Shown piece after piece: positions 33,809-43,119 of a stretch of 64,000 nucleotides of DNA. The position numbers and the translations under genes were made by a program. The stretch is taken from assembly GCF_031179285.1 (NCBI RefSeq), contig NZ_JAPSHY010000005.1, positions 1 to 64,000 on the forward strand, given 5' to 3'. Positions within the stretch are counted from its first letter, which is position 1. Every line of letters begins with the position of its first letter. This stretch comes from Microbacterium sp. (GTDB lineage: Bacteria > Actinomycetota > Actinomycetes > Actinomycetales > Microbacteriaceae). Below the pieces are notes generated by a model that worked only from the letters and a program-made list of their open reading frames with translations, made no database searches and was not told the DNA's origin.

Positions 33809-35629
33809 CTACGGGCGCGGTCCGACCATGATCTCGCGGATCTCTTCGAGGGGCAGCTTGGGCACCCGATCCGCCCCGACCAGTCCGTTGGTCTCCTGCA
33901 GGGTGTCGGTGAGCTGGGTGTAGCAGTAGCCAGCTAGTGCAGAACTGTCATGAATCGCGCTCATCAGTTCTCTCAGGCGCACGCCGAAATCATCGGTCGA
34001 CGTCGCAGCGCTGTAGCCCCAGGCATCTTCGGTACGGTGCACGTCGAACGAGATGCCGCCGAACTCGGTGAGCATCACGGGCAAGTCGGTGACGTCTCCG
34101 CTGAGCACGAGCCGGCGCCCAGCCGGACCGACGCCGGCGACCATCTCGTCGATCGCCGCGCGGTCCCGGTAACGGGCCCGCATCACGTCGCCGTCTCCCT
34201 CATAGTCGTGAATGGCGAGGATGTCGGTGTCTGCCTGCTCCCAGCCGTCGTTGGAGACCACCGGCCGGGTGGGGTCGAGGGCCTTGGTGAGGTGGACGAG
34301 TGAGCGCGCGAAGTGAAGCATGCGCGCATCGTGCGCGATGTGCTGCACGCCCCAGCTCTCGTTCAACGGGACCCACGTCACGATGGACGGATGTGAGAAG
34401 TCGCGGTGCACCACCTCGAGCCATTCGCGTACGGTTCGCTGCGCCGCGATCGAGGTGAACGTGAAGGTCGCCGGCGCTTCAGACCACACCATCAATCCCA
34501 GCCGGTCCGCCCAGTACAGGAACCGTGGATCCTCGAACTTCTGATGCACCCGAGTGGCGTTGAAGCCGAGATCCTTGATGAGCTGGACTTCGTCGCGGAG
34601 CGCATCGGCGGATGGTGCGGCCAGGTGAGACTCGGGCCAGTAACCCTGGCTGAGCACGGATCGGACGTAGCGGGGCCGGTCATTCAGGAGGAAGAGGCGG
34701 CGGTCGACGGCGGCGGAGCGGAGCCCGAGGTAGGAGGAGACCGAGTCGGTTCGCCCGCCGTCATCGGTGATGTGGATGCTGGCATCGATCAGCCGGGGGT
34801 GCTCCGGAGACCAGAGCAGCTCTTCGTATGCCTGCCCATTGCTCTGGCCACTGAGAGAGAGCACGACCTCGACCTCTGGTTCGCTCGAGTGCACGATCGT
34901 CCGTGCGAGGACGGTGCCGCCACTGCTCAGCTCGACGTCGACGGCTGCGTCGCCGGTGGGTGTATCGCTCAGCCCCATCCGCGCATGCACCGTCGCCGAG
35001 GCGAGGTCGGACCGCCAATGGATCCATTCGACAGCGAGCGTGGGGACGGACTCCACCCACACCGGCTGCCAGATCCCGCTCGTGCGGTGATACCAGATCA
35101 CGTGCGGATGCTCGCGCCAGTCCTGCTTACCCCGTGGCTGCGCGACGTCTGCGGCGTCATCTTCGACGCGCACGACGATGTCGCTGCCGCCCGTCTCGGT
35201 CACGGCGTCCGTGATGTCGACCGAGAAGGGCGTGTGGCCACCCTCGTGAGAGCCGACACGGTGTCCGTTCACCCAGACCACCGCGCGATAGTCCACGGCA
35301 CCGAACCGCAGTATCAGCCGCCGGCCCGACGCGTGTCCGGCGGCGGCGATGTCGTCGCTCGTGAGAACGCGGTGGTACCACAGCACCTGGTGGGCGCTGG
35401 TGTCGCCGACCCCTGATGCCGGCGACTCCGGTGGGAACGGCACGATGATCTCACCGTCGAGCGCCGGCGTCTCGTGCCAGCGTTGCCGCGTTCCGCGGTC
35501 ATCGTCATCGAACGCGAAACCCCAGCGGCCACCGAGATCGCGCCAGTGCGAACGGACGAGCTGGGGCCGCGGGTAGGTGCCGTCGTTGGCGGTGGCCTGT
35601 GGCAGAGAGGCGCGGGCTGAGCTGGGCAT
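33809..35629 (-). CDS. glycoside hydrolase family 2 enzyme (beta-galactosidase/glucuronidase-like)
   Basis: The 606-residue protein has the GH2 order: N-terminal sugar-binding jelly roll (WRDLGGRWGFAFDDDDRG, WYHRVLT), an Ig-like middle domain, then the TIM barrel. The barrel has the acid/base Glu in WVPLNESWGVQH and the nucleophile Glu in PVMLTEFGGISFD. No signal peptide is present, so it acts in the cytoplasm on imported oligosaccharide. It follows the LacI gene, and an operator lies just before its start. The exact glycoside is not visible. Confidence 0.85.
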   Translation of the reverse strand: MPSSARASLPQATANDGTYPRPQLVRSHWRDLGGRWGFAFDDDDRGTRQRWHETPALDGEIIVPFPPESPASGVGDTSAHQVLWYHRVLTSDDIAAAGHASGRRLILRFGAVDYRAVVWVNGHRVGSHEGGHTPFSVDITDAVTETGGSDIVVRVEDDAADVAQPRGKQDWREHPHVIWYHRTSGIWQPVWVESVPTLAVEWIHWRSDLASATVHARMGLSDTPTGDAAVDVELSSGGTVLARTIVHSSEPEVEVVLSLSGQSNGQAYEELLWSPEHPRLIDASIHITDDGGRTDSVSSYLGLRSAAVDRRLFLLNDRPRYVRSVLSQGYWPESHLAAPSADALRDEVQLIKDLGFNATRVHQKFEDPRFLYWADRLGLMVWSEAPATFTFTSIAAQRTVREWLEVVHRDFSHPSIVTWVPLNESWGVQHIAHDARMLHFARSLVHLTKALDPTRPVVSNDGWEQADTDILAIHDYEGDGDVMRARYRDRAAIDEMVAGVGPAGRRLVLSGDVTDLPVMLTEFGGISFDVHRTEDAWGYSAATSTDDFGVRLRELMSAIHDSSALAGYCYTQLTDTLQETNGLVGADRVPKLPLEEIREIMVGPRP

Positions 35630-35647
35630 GCCCTCAGCATGCCCGAA

Positions 35648-35665
35648 ATATGCAGCGCTGTAAAC
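35648..35665. promoter_or_regulatory. LacI operator before the GH2 gene
   Basis: ATATGCAGCGCTGTAAAC shares the CAGCGCTGTAAA core with the site at 36751-36768. It lies between the LacI stop and the GH2 start, 19 nt from that start. It probably gives the glycosidase its own regulated promoter or a roadblock. Confidence 0.65.
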
Positions 35666-35683
35666 TCGCGGTCGGCGAACGGT

Positions 35684-36697
35684 TCACGCGAGGGCGCTCG
35701 GTGCGCTCTCGCGGACGAGCAGTCTGTAATCGACGATCTCGTGCCGCCCCACCCCGGCGAAGCCATCGATCCTCTCCACCAGCATCTTCACCGCCCGTTG
35801 CGCAAGGCCGCTCAGATCCGGGGCGATGGTCGTGATGCTCGGGAAGGTCACTCGACTCCACTCGATGTTGTCCCACCCCGTCACCGCCACATCCTCCGGC
35901 ACGCGTATGCCGCGTTCGTTCAACGCGCGCAGCGCGCCGATCGCGGCCAGGTCGTCGCGGCATACCAAACCGTCGACGCGAATTCCGGCATCCAGTGCGC
36001 GGCCGACGCCCTGCACCGCTCCCGTGGGAGAGATCTCGCCGCTCGGGAAGAGCAGTGAGGGCTCGGGGCGGATGCCGCGCTCCTCGAGCGCCTGCTGGTA
36101 GCCCATCATGCGCTGGATCGACGTCGCGGAGAGTTGCCCGGCCTCGTGGCCGGCGAAGCCGATGCGCGTGCGCCCCAACGCCAGCAGGTGCTCGGTGGCG
36201 TCGCGGGCCGCGGAGACGTTGTCGATCATGACCCGATCCACCGGCAGCGGGGCGGCTTCTTCGCCCAGGATCACGATCGGCAGATCGCCGCGATGACGGG
36301 AGATCTCCACGGAGGACATGACGGAGGGCTGGAACAGGATGCCGTCCACCATCCCGGCCTCGGAGTTGGCGATCACCGCGCGCTCGCCCTCCAGCGTGCC
36401 GTCGGTCTCCTCCAGCAGGACTCGGTATCCGAGTGCGCCGGCGGCGACAGAGACGGCGCGCGACAGTTCGGCGAAGTACGGCACCGTCACGTTCGAGAAG
36501 GCGAGCGCCAGCAGCGACGTGCGTCCGGTGGCAAGGCGACGGCCCATGAGGTTCGGGCGGTAACCCAGTTCCCGAATCGCTCGCTGCACCCGCTCGCGGG
36601 TCGCCGCGCTGACGTGCTCGTAGTCGCGGACGACGTTCGACACCGTCTTCAGGGAAACCCCCGCGTACTCGGCGACGTCCTGCATCGTCACGCCCAC
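35684..36697 (-). CDS. LacI family regulator of the sugar locus
   Basis: The 337-residue protein has the head VTMQDVAEYAGVSLKTVSNVVRDYEHVSAATRERVQRAIRELGYRPNLMGRRLATG with the hinge helix, followed by the effector domain (LALAFSNVTVPYFAELSRAV, RVMIDNVSAARDATEHLLALGRTRIGFAG, VCRDDLAAIGALRALNERGIRVPEDVAVTGWDN). The GTG at 36697 is 5 nt from GGAG and gives the normal N-terminus. It is divergent from the ABC importer and precedes the GH2 gene. Two matching operators suggest it represses both units until a sugar binds. Confidence 0.87.
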   Translation of the reverse strand: MGVTMQDVAEYAGVSLKTVSNVVRDYEHVSAATRERVQRAIRELGYRPNLMGRRLATGRTSLLALAFSNVTVPYFAELSRAVSVAAGALGYRVLLEETDGTLEGERAVIANSEAGMVDGILFQPSVMSSVEISRHRGDLPIVILGEEAAPLPVDRVMIDNVSAARDATEHLLALGRTRIGFAGHEAGQLSATSIQRMMGYQQALEERGIRPEPSLLFPSGEISPTGAVQGVGRALDAGIRVDGLVCRDDLAAIGALRALNERGIRVPEDVAVTGWDNIEWSRVTFPSITTIAPDLSGLAQRAVKMLVERIDGFAGVGRHEIVDYRLLVRESAPSALA

Positions 36698-36740
36698 GTG
36701 CTCTCCAGATCTCGCTCCGACAACAAGTGCAGAGTACACC

Positions 36741-36769
36741 TTGACAACGCATTTCCAGCGCTGTAAATT
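36741..36769 (+). promoter_or_regulatory. sigma-70 promoter with overlapping LacI operator for the sugar importer
   Basis: TTGACA (36741-36746), a 17-bp spacer and TAAATT (36764-36769) form a near-consensus promoter. The operator ATTTCCAGCGCTGTAAAT (36751-36768; 16 of 18 symmetric) fills the spacer and -10. Repressor binding would block RNA polymerase directly. Confidence 0.75.
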
Positions 36770-36845
36770 TCGGGAGACCGGTCGGAGTCCTGTCCGATCG
36801 TGACCGTTCCGGCTCGGCCGGACGCACTCAAAGGAGAGCAATCGC

Positions 36846-38156
36846 ATGAACAAGCCCTGGGCTCGCCGAGCGGTAGGTGCGGGCATCGCACTGGCGGTCG
36901 GCATCGCGGTATCCGGATGCGCCGCGTCCGGCGGCGACACGGGAGGTGGGGTCTCCGGCGACGGGGAGTACACCGGACCCGATGTCGAGGTCACCTTCTG
37001 GCACGGCTGGACGGGCGGTGCGGCACCGAAGATCGTGCCCGAGCTGATCGAGGAGTTCAACGCCGAGCACGAGAACATCACCGTCAAGGCCGTTCCGCAG
37101 GAGTGGGCCGACGTCATCGCGAAGATGCCGCTCGCCATCAAGGCGGGCAAGGGACCGGATGTGGCGGTGCTGCACGGCGATGATCTCGCGACCTTCGCGG
37201 CGCAGAACCTGCTGCAGGATGCCGGCGGCATCATCGACGGTCTCGGCTATACCGCCGAGGACTTCCCGCCGACAGTGTTCGACAAGGGCAACTTCCGAGA
37301 CGCCCAGTATGCCGTGCCGTGGAGCGTGACGCCGCTCGGAATGTACGTGAACAAGACGGTCCTCGCGAAAGCGGGGATCACCGAGATCCCGACCGATGAA
37401 GCCTCCTACCTCGCCGCACTCGAAGCCCTGAAGGGGGTCGGCGTGCAGGGCGAGTGGGTCGACGGATACGTGTTCACCGGAACCTTCGAGTTCCAGAGCC
37501 TGATCTGGCAGTTCGGGGGCGACCTGTACAACGAGGACGTGACTGAGGCGACCTTCAACTCGGAGGCGGGCGTGAAAGCACTCACCTGGATGACGGATCT
37601 GGTGAAGAACGGCTACAGCCCCGCGAACGTGGCGCAGGACGGCAACATCAAGGCTCTGATCGCGGGCGAGACGGCATTCAACTGGAACGGCGTCTGGCAG
37701 ACGACCAACACCGCCTTCGCCGACCTCGACTGGGCGGCAGCTCCTGTTCCGCAGATCGGCGAGGAGAAGGCCGTGTGGTCGAGTTCGACGCACTGGGTGT
37801 TCCCTCAGAACAAGGGCCAGGACCAGAACAAGACGGCTGCCGCATCGGTCTTCGTCAAGTGGATGAACGACAACTCGCTCGGATGGGCCGAGACCGGTGA
37901 GCTTCCCGCGGCGAACACGGTCCGTGACGACCCGTCGCTGCTCGAGCAGTACCCGAACCTCGAGCCGTTCATGAGCGAACTCGAGTACGCCCGATACGAG
38001 ACCGTCTCGCCGGGGATCGCCGAGGCCAACGCGCAGATCACCCTCGCGCTCAACGAGGCGCTGACCGGCAAGAAGGATCCGCAGACGGCTCTTGATGATG
38101 CCGCCGACAAGGCGAACCAGATCATCGAGGCGAACCAGGCCAAGTACGGTGACTGA
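36846..38156 (+). CDS. sugar ABC transporter substrate-binding lipoprotein
   Basis: The 436-residue protein has a lipoprotein signal with VSGCAASGG and the family 1 extracellular solute-binding fold: VEVTFWHGWTGGAAPKIVPELIEEFNAEHENITVKAV, KMPLAIKAGKGPDVAVLHGDD, and GETAFNWNGVWQ. It captures an oligosaccharide for the two permeases that follow. No ATPase is encoded nearby, so a shared MsiK-type ATPase probably serves it. AAAGGAG precedes the ATG. Transcription is from the regulated promoter at 36741. Confidence 0.9.
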   Translation: MNKPWARRAVGAGIALAVGIAVSGCAASGGDTGGGVSGDGEYTGPDVEVTFWHGWTGGAAPKIVPELIEEFNAEHENITVKAVPQEWADVIAKMPLAIKAGKGPDVAVLHGDDLATFAAQNLLQDAGGIIDGLGYTAEDFPPTVFDKGNFRDAQYAVPWSVTPLGMYVNKTVLAKAGITEIPTDEASYLAALEALKGVGVQGEWVDGYVFTGTFEFQSLIWQFGGDLYNEDVTEATFNSEAGVKALTWMTDLVKNGYSPANVAQDGNIKALIAGETAFNWNGVWQTTNTAFADLDWAAAPVPQIGEEKAVWSSSTHWVFPQNKGQDQNKTAAASVFVKWMNDNSLGWAETGELPAANTVRDDPSLLEQYPNLEPFMSELEYARYETVSPGIAEANAQITLALNEALTGKKDPQTALDDAADKANQIIEANQAKYGD

Positions 38157-39132
38157 GACAGCCACTCTGGTCGCCGCCCCTCCGCGCAATCGCGCCGGGG
38201 GGCGGCGATCCCAGACGGGATCGGTCCGCAAGCCGACCTCGCGCCGCAAGACTCTGACCGCCTATCTGTTCCTCGCACCCTTCCTGGTGCTGTTCGTCAC
38301 CTTCGTCGTCGCACCCGGCATCTTCGGCATCTGGATGAGCTTGACCAACTGGAGTCCGTTCCGGGAGGTCCAGCAGTTCGTCGGGCTGCAGAACTACATC
38401 GACCTGTTCACCCCCGGAAGCGTCACGTCGTCGGACTTCTGGAAGTCGATGAGCGTGACGGGGATCTTCGTCTTGATCAGCGTGCCGTTCCTGGTGGTGA
38501 TCCCGCTGCTGGTCGCGATCCTGCTCAATCAGAAGATCCGCGCGGCAACGACCTTCCGTACCATCTTCTTCGCCCCGTACGTGCTCGGCGTCGCGGTGAT
38601 CGGTGTGATCTGGGGCTACGTCCTGGACACCCAGTCCGGCATCCTCAATCACATCTTGGGCCTCGTCGGCCTGCCAGCGAACCTGCCCTGGACCGTCGAT
38701 GTCCCGTGGGTCTGGGTGTCGCTGGTCGGGGTCACCGTCTGGTGGACGATGGGGCTGAACACGATCATCTTCCTCGCGGGCCTCAAGGGCATCAGTGCCG
38801 ACCTCTATGAGGCGGCATCCATCGATGGCGCCGGCGTCGCGAGCAAATTCCGCAACGTGACTGTTCCCGGACTCAAGCCGGTGATGCTCTTCATCTCCAC
38901 GACCACGATCCTGGCCTCGGCGAACATGTTCGGTCAGTCCTACCTGCTCACCAAGGGGGGCCCTGGCACCGAGACGCGCACAGTGATCATGTACATCGCG
39001 GATCAGGGCCTCTCGCAGAACAACATGGCGCCCGCTGCCGCGATGAGCTACCTGCTGTTCGCGGCATTGGCGATCATCAGCGTCATCAACTTCCGGCTCC
39101 AGCGAGAACGTGTCGAGAAGGGCGCGAGATGA
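38149..39132 (+). CDS. sugar ABC transporter permease (MalF-like)
   Basis: The 327-residue membrane protein starts with a cytoplasmic basic tail (about 35 residues), then six helices beginning TAYLFLAPFLVLFVTFVVAPGIFGIWMSLTNWSPF. It contains the EAA loop YEAASIDGAGVASKFRNVTVPGLKP, which docks to the ATPase. The GTG at 38149 overlaps the binding-protein gene by 8 bp; the ribosome site is weak, so translational coupling is likely. It pairs with the following MalG-like permease. Confidence 0.88.
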   Translation: MTETATLVAAPPRNRAGGRRSQTGSVRKPTSRRKTLTAYLFLAPFLVLFVTFVVAPGIFGIWMSLTNWSPFREVQQFVGLQNYIDLFTPGSVTSSDFWKSMSVTGIFVLISVPFLVVIPLLVAILLNQKIRAATTFRTIFFAPYVLGVAVIGVIWGYVLDTQSGILNHILGLVGLPANLPWTVDVPWVWVSLVGVTVWWTMGLNTIIFLAGLKGISADLYEAASIDGAGVASKFRNVTVPGLKPVMLFISTTTILASANMFGQSYLLTKGGPGTETRTVIMYIADQGLSQNNMAPAAAMSYLLFAALAIISVINFRLQRERVEKGAR

Positions 39133-39986
39133 CCACCATGGTGAACTCCCGACGCATGCCGGCCAAGAAGGCCTGGGCGCAGGCGGGCCTCTACGCGATC
39201 CTGATCGCGCTCGCGCTCGTGATCGTCCTTCCGCTGGTATGGATGCTGGTCACCTCCTTCAAGACGGACGCGGATGCTGTGCGGCAGCCGTACTCGCTGC
39301 CGGACCCGTTCTCCCTCGAGGCGTACCAGACGTTGCTCACATCCGGGCAACAACCCATCTTCCTGTGGGTGTGGAACAGTTTCGCCGCTGCTGCCCTGCA
39401 GACCGTCCTGATCCTGGTGACCGCGTCGATGGGTGCTTACGCGCTGGCGCGCCTGGACTTCCCCGGCAAGAGGGTGGTCTTCGGGGCGATCATCGCCACC
39501 CTCCTGGTTCCGCCCGTGGTGTTCCTCATTCCCAACTACCTGATCGTGCAGAACCTCGGCTGGCTCGACTCCATCTGGGCTATCACGGTTCCCGGAGCGG
39601 CCGGGGCGTTCGGGATCTTCTTCCTCAGGCAGTTCTTCGTCGGGCTGCCGCCGGAGATCGAAGAGGCCGCACGGATCGACGGAGCAGGCGACATCCGCAT
39701 CTTCGTGCAGGTCGTCCTGCCGCTCGCGCGGCCTGCGCTGGCGACTCTGGCCGTGCTGTCGTTCCTCGGCAACTGGAATGACTTCCTCTGGCCCGTCTAC
39801 GTGCTGCTCAGCCCGGAGAACCTCACCCTGCAACCGGGCTTGAACCAGTTGCAGGGCGCGTACTCCACGCACTTCGCGATCGTGATGGCCGGTGCCGTGA
39901 TCGCGTCCGTTCCGGTGCTGATCCTGTTCGGTATCGCTCAGCGGCAGATCGTCGAGTCCGTCGCCGGATCCGCAGTCAAGGGATGA
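39129..39986 (+). CDS. sugar ABC transporter permease (MalG-like)
   Basis: The 285-residue protein has six membrane helices, starts with IALALVIVLPLVWMLVTSFKTDADAV, and carries the EAA loop PEIEEAARIDGAGDIRIFVQVVLPLARPALATLAVLSFLGNWNDFLWP with the GNWNDFLWP signature of MalG-type subunits. Its ATG overlaps the MalF-like stop by 4 bp, and its end overlaps the GH43 gene by 4 bp, so the four genes are tightly coupled. Confidence 0.88.
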   Translation: MTTMVNSRRMPAKKAWAQAGLYAILIALALVIVLPLVWMLVTSFKTDADAVRQPYSLPDPFSLEAYQTLLTSGQQPIFLWVWNSFAAAALQTVLILVTASMGAYALARLDFPGKRVVFGAIIATLLVPPVVFLIPNYLIVQNLGWLDSIWAITVPGAAGAFGIFFLRQFFVGLPPEIEEAARIDGAGDIRIFVQVVLPLARPALATLAVLSFLGNWNDFLWPVYVLLSPENLTLQPGLNQLQGAYSTHFAIVMAGAVIASVPVLILFGIAQRQIVESVAGSAVKG

Positions 39987-40978
39987 CCATCAGCAAGTGG
40001 CGGCGGATGACCATCTCCGGGTTCATCGCTGCGACTCTGTCGGCGGCGGCGCTGGTCGCCTGCGCGCCCGCGGCGCCGTCGTCTCCCACTCCGAGCCCGG
40101 CTGCGTTCCTCATCGACCGGGATTTCGCAGATCCGGATGTCGTCGAGGCGGACGGGCGATACGTCGCCTTCGCCATCAACTCGCGAGGGGGCAATGTGCA
40201 GTTCGCCACCTCGGAGGACCTCATCGACTGGCAGGGGTCGCTCGACGACGCGCTGCCGGATCTGCCGGCGTGGGCAAGCCCCGGCCGCACCTGGGCGCCG
40301 GACGTTTCGGCTCGGGCGGCAGGCGACTACATCATGTATTTCGTCGCCACCCACACCGCGACCGATCGGCAATGCATCGGCGTGGCGACGTCCCCCGCGG
40401 CGACCGGACCGTTTGTCTCCGTTTCGGACGAGCCGCTCGTGTGTCCCATCGATGAGGGCGGGGCGATCGACCCCGCCACCTTCGTCGATGACGACGGAAC
40501 TCGCTACCTGATCTGGAAGAACGACGGCAACTGCTGTGGAATCGACACCTGGATTCACGTCGCACCGCTCTCGCCGGACGGCACCCAGCTGGCCGGATCG
40601 GCGACAAGGCTCTTCACTCAGACCGAACCCTGGGAGGGGAAACTCGTCGAGGGACCGACGCTGGTGAAACGTGGCGGACAGTACGTGATGTTCTACTCCG
40701 CCAACGATTACGCCACGGAGGACTACGCGGTCGGGGTGGCAACCGCTCCCGCGATCGCGGGCCCCTATGTGAAACGAGACGAACCGTTGCTGTCCACCGA
40801 CGCCACCAGCGGACGGTACATCGGGCCCGGCGGGCAGGACGTCATCACCACACCGGATGGAGACGTCATCCTCTTCCACGGTTGGGACGAGCTCCTCATC
40901 TACCGCGGCATGCATTCGTTGCCCCTGGACTGGGAAGGGGCTGTCCCGTCCCTCCGCCTTCCTTCGACCGATCACTGA
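39983..40978 (+). CDS. glycoside hydrolase family 43-like lipoprotein
   Basis: The 331-residue protein has a signal peptide with lipobox ALVAC and a five-bladed beta-propeller pattern. The three acidic residues expected for GH43 are visible: Asp in DRDFADPDVVEADGRY, Asp in DEGGAIDPATFVDDDG and Glu in LVEGPTLVKRGGQYVMFYSAN. GH43 enzymes cleave arabinans or xylans. Being lipid-anchored and co-translated with the importer, it probably trims the polymer or side chains outside the cell before uptake. Confidence 0.8.
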   Translation: MTISKWRRMTISGFIAATLSAAALVACAPAAPSSPTPSPAAFLIDRDFADPDVVEADGRYVAFAINSRGGNVQFATSEDLIDWQGSLDDALPDLPAWASPGRTWAPDVSARAAGDYIMYFVATHTATDRQCIGVATSPAATGPFVSVSDEPLVCPIDEGGAIDPATFVDDDGTRYLIWKNDGNCCGIDTWIHVAPLSPDGTQLAGSATRLFTQTEPWEGKLVEGPTLVKRGGQYVMFYSANDYATEDYAVGVATAPAIAGPYVKRDEPLLSTDATSGRYIGPGGQDVITTPDGDVILFHGWDELLIYRGMHSLPLDWEGAVPSLRLPSTDH

Positions 40979-40991
40979 AAAGAGGACGACG

Positions 40992-41852
40992 ATGAACACG
41001 GTGAGACGAGTCACCCCCCAGCTCCCGGACCTCGGCCGGGTGGATCCGGATACTGCATCGACGGTGAGTGCGCTCTATCGACAGGGCGTGGACGCGCGGA
41101 AGGGATTGTTCCCCGCGGAGTGGGCCGACGAGCTCCGCGAGGACATCGAGACCGCATACGCCGAAGCGCTCACACGCCCGGGTGGGGCTGTCGGACGTGG
41201 CACGAACCGCCACTACGTGGAGATGCACCCCGAGCAGATGCGAGGGTGGCTCGACCTCGTGGACCACCCCTGGGTGCGATCCGTCTGTCACGCCACGCTC
41301 GGGCCGGACTACCAGTTCGTCGAAGTGGGCTTCGACGTACCCAACCCTGGAGCGAAAGACCAGCCCTGGCATCGCGACTTCCCCATGCCGGACGAGACGA
41401 TCCAACACGGCCGCCTGACGTCGCTCGCCTTCAACGTCACCGCCGTCGACACCGAGCAGGACATGGGCCCCTTCGAGATCGCACCGACCACCCAGTGGGA
41501 TCTGCCGGACGGATTCGAGCACGAGATGTTCCCCGCCGCGGAGCTCTATCCCCGATTCGCGGAACTCGCCGTCAGAAAGTTCCCGCGCCGCGGCGACGTC
41601 TCCGTGAGGTCAGCGTTGACAATCCACCGCGGCACCGCGAACACCTCTTCCCGGGCGCGACCCGTGCTCGTTCTCGGCGTCGATGCCCCCGGCGCGGGCA
41701 ACGCCGAGCACCACGACATGGCTGTCACCCGGGAGTTCTACGACTCGCTCCCCGAGCGCGTCCGCCGGCATCTCGCCTGCCCCATCGTCGATCGCCTCAC
41801 TCCGATCACTCAGAAGCACTCGATCGAGGGGCTGATGATGGGCGACGCCTGA
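40992..41852 (+). CDS. phytanoyl-CoA dioxygenase (PhyH) family protein
   Basis: The 286-residue protein shows the PhyH iron-binding triad: His and Asp in DQPWHRDFPMPD and His in SALTIHRGTANTSSRARPVLVLG, with an Arg for 2-oxoglutarate after it. FNVTAVDTEQDMGPFEIAPTTQWD fits the beta-helix. The ATG at 40992 is 13 nt after the GH43 stop. It is the last gene of the sugar operon, which is unusual; it may oxidise a sugar-derived or host-derived compound. Substrate unknown. Confidence 0.75.
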   Translation: MNTVRRVTPQLPDLGRVDPDTASTVSALYRQGVDARKGLFPAEWADELREDIETAYAEALTRPGGAVGRGTNRHYVEMHPEQMRGWLDLVDHPWVRSVCHATLGPDYQFVEVGFDVPNPGAKDQPWHRDFPMPDETIQHGRLTSLAFNVTAVDTEQDMGPFEIAPTTQWDLPDGFEHEMFPAAELYPRFAELAVRKFPRRGDVSVRSALTIHRGTANTSSRARPVLVLGVDAPGAGNAEHHDMAVTREFYDSLPERVRRHLACPIVDRLTPITQKHSIEGLMMGDA

Positions 41853-41855
41853 GCG

Positions 41856-43052
41856 TCACTCATGCTCAGGCAGGATCGGCGTCGACCAGCCCGGGTCTCG
41901 GCCGAGCTGCGTGGCGCGCGCGACCGACGCAGAGCCGAAGCGGTCGCGCACGGCGTCGAGCACCGTGTCGAGGCGTTCTCCGTCGCCCCAGTCGATCGGC
42001 AGCTCGGGCTGGACGCGGTCGGCGCGGTCGAGCTGTGACAGCGAGATGCCGATGAGAGTGATGCCGCGTTCTGCGATCTCCGACTGCGAGGCGACGAGCA
42101 GTGCGCGCGCGAGGGCGAGAAGGATCGGGGTGCGATCGGTCGGAGCGCGGACCGATCGCGACCTGGTGACCTGCGAGAAGTCACCGAAGCGAAGACGCAG
42201 CACCACGGTGCGGCACACCCGGTCTCCGTCGCGCAGGCGACCGGCGAGCCGATCGACGATCTGCGTGAGGATGAGGTCGAGTTCGGCCTCCGATCGAGGG
42301 CGGGTGCCCAGAGCTCGCTGAGACCCGATCGACCGGCGGCGACGCGCCGGCTCGACGGGACGAGGATCCCGCAGCCGTGCCAGCGCGTGCAGGTGGGCTC
42401 CGACCGCCCTGCCGAGCAGCCTTTCCGCGGTGGCGGCTTCCAGCTCGGCGAGCTGCCCGACGGTGCGGATGCCGAGCGCATGAAGCTTCTCGGCGGTCGC
42501 AGCTCCCACCCCCCACAGTCGCTCGACCGGCAGGGGGAGCAGGAACGACTCCTCACGGTCCGGTTCCACCACGAGCAGACCTTCGGGTTTGCTGACCGCG
42601 CTCGCGACCTTCGCGAGGAACTTCGTCCGCGCGACCCCGACGGAGATGGGCAGCCCGACCTCGGCACGAACCCGCTCGCGCAGCCGCACCGCGACCTGCT
42701 CGGGCGTGCCGGCGATGCGGCGGAGACCACCCACCTCCAAGAACGCCTCGTCGATCGACAGCGGCTCTACCAGTGGTGTCATATCGCGGAAGATCGCGAA
42801 CACATCTCGGCTGGCCGTCGAATAGGCCTCCATCCGCGGTGGCACGACCACAGCTTCCGGGCACAGCTCCAGCGCCTTCCGGCCGCCCATCGCCGTCCGC
42901 ACACCGCGGGCCTTGGCTTCGTAGCTGGCAGCCAGGACGACTCCACCGCCGACGATGACCGGCCGGCCGCGCAGGGCCGGGGCGTCTCGCTGTTCGACCG
43001 AGGCGTAGAAGGCATCGAGATCGGCATGCAGCACGCTCGCTTCGCCACGCAT
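41856..43052 (-). CDS. dinB: DNA polymerase IV (Y-family)
   Basis: DinB performs translesion DNA synthesis. The 398-residue protein has the catalytic motifs VLHADLDAFYASVEQRD (Asp) and PLSIDEAFLEVGG (Asp-Glu), VIVGGGVVLAASYEAKARGVRTAMGG, and LWGVGAATAEKLHALGIRTVGQLAELE as the HhH region. The ATG at 43052 has AGGGAGG five bases upstream; farther ATGs lack one. The C-terminus lacks a clear beta-clamp motif in the sequence I can read. I see no LexA-type box upstream. It converges on the PhyH gene. Confidence 0.9.
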   Translation of the reverse strand: MRGEASVLHADLDAFYASVEQRDAPALRGRPVIVGGGVVLAASYEAKARGVRTAMGGRKALELCPEAVVVPPRMEAYSTASRDVFAIFRDMTPLVEPLSIDEAFLEVGGLRRIAGTPEQVAVRLRERVRAEVGLPISVGVARTKFLAKVASAVSKPEGLLVVEPDREESFLLPLPVERLWGVGAATAEKLHALGIRTVGQLAELEAATAERLLGRAVGAHLHALARLRDPRPVEPARRRRSIGSQRALGTRPRSEAELDLILTQIVDRLAGRLRDGDRVCRTVVLRLRFGDFSQVTRSRSVRAPTDRTPILLALARALLVASQSEIAERGITLIGISLSQLDRADRVQPELPIDWGDGERLDTVLDAVRDRFGSASVARATQLGRDPGWSTPILPEHE

Positions 43053-43119
43053 CCCGGCCTCCCTCGTCGTGCCGATGCTCGCACGCCCCGGGGACATCGC
43101 CACCGCCCGGATGCGCGGG

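Noticed and set aside
41856..43052. LexA/SOS control of dinB
   Set aside because: I looked for an actinobacterial SOS box (CGAAC-N4-GTTCG type) upstream and found none.
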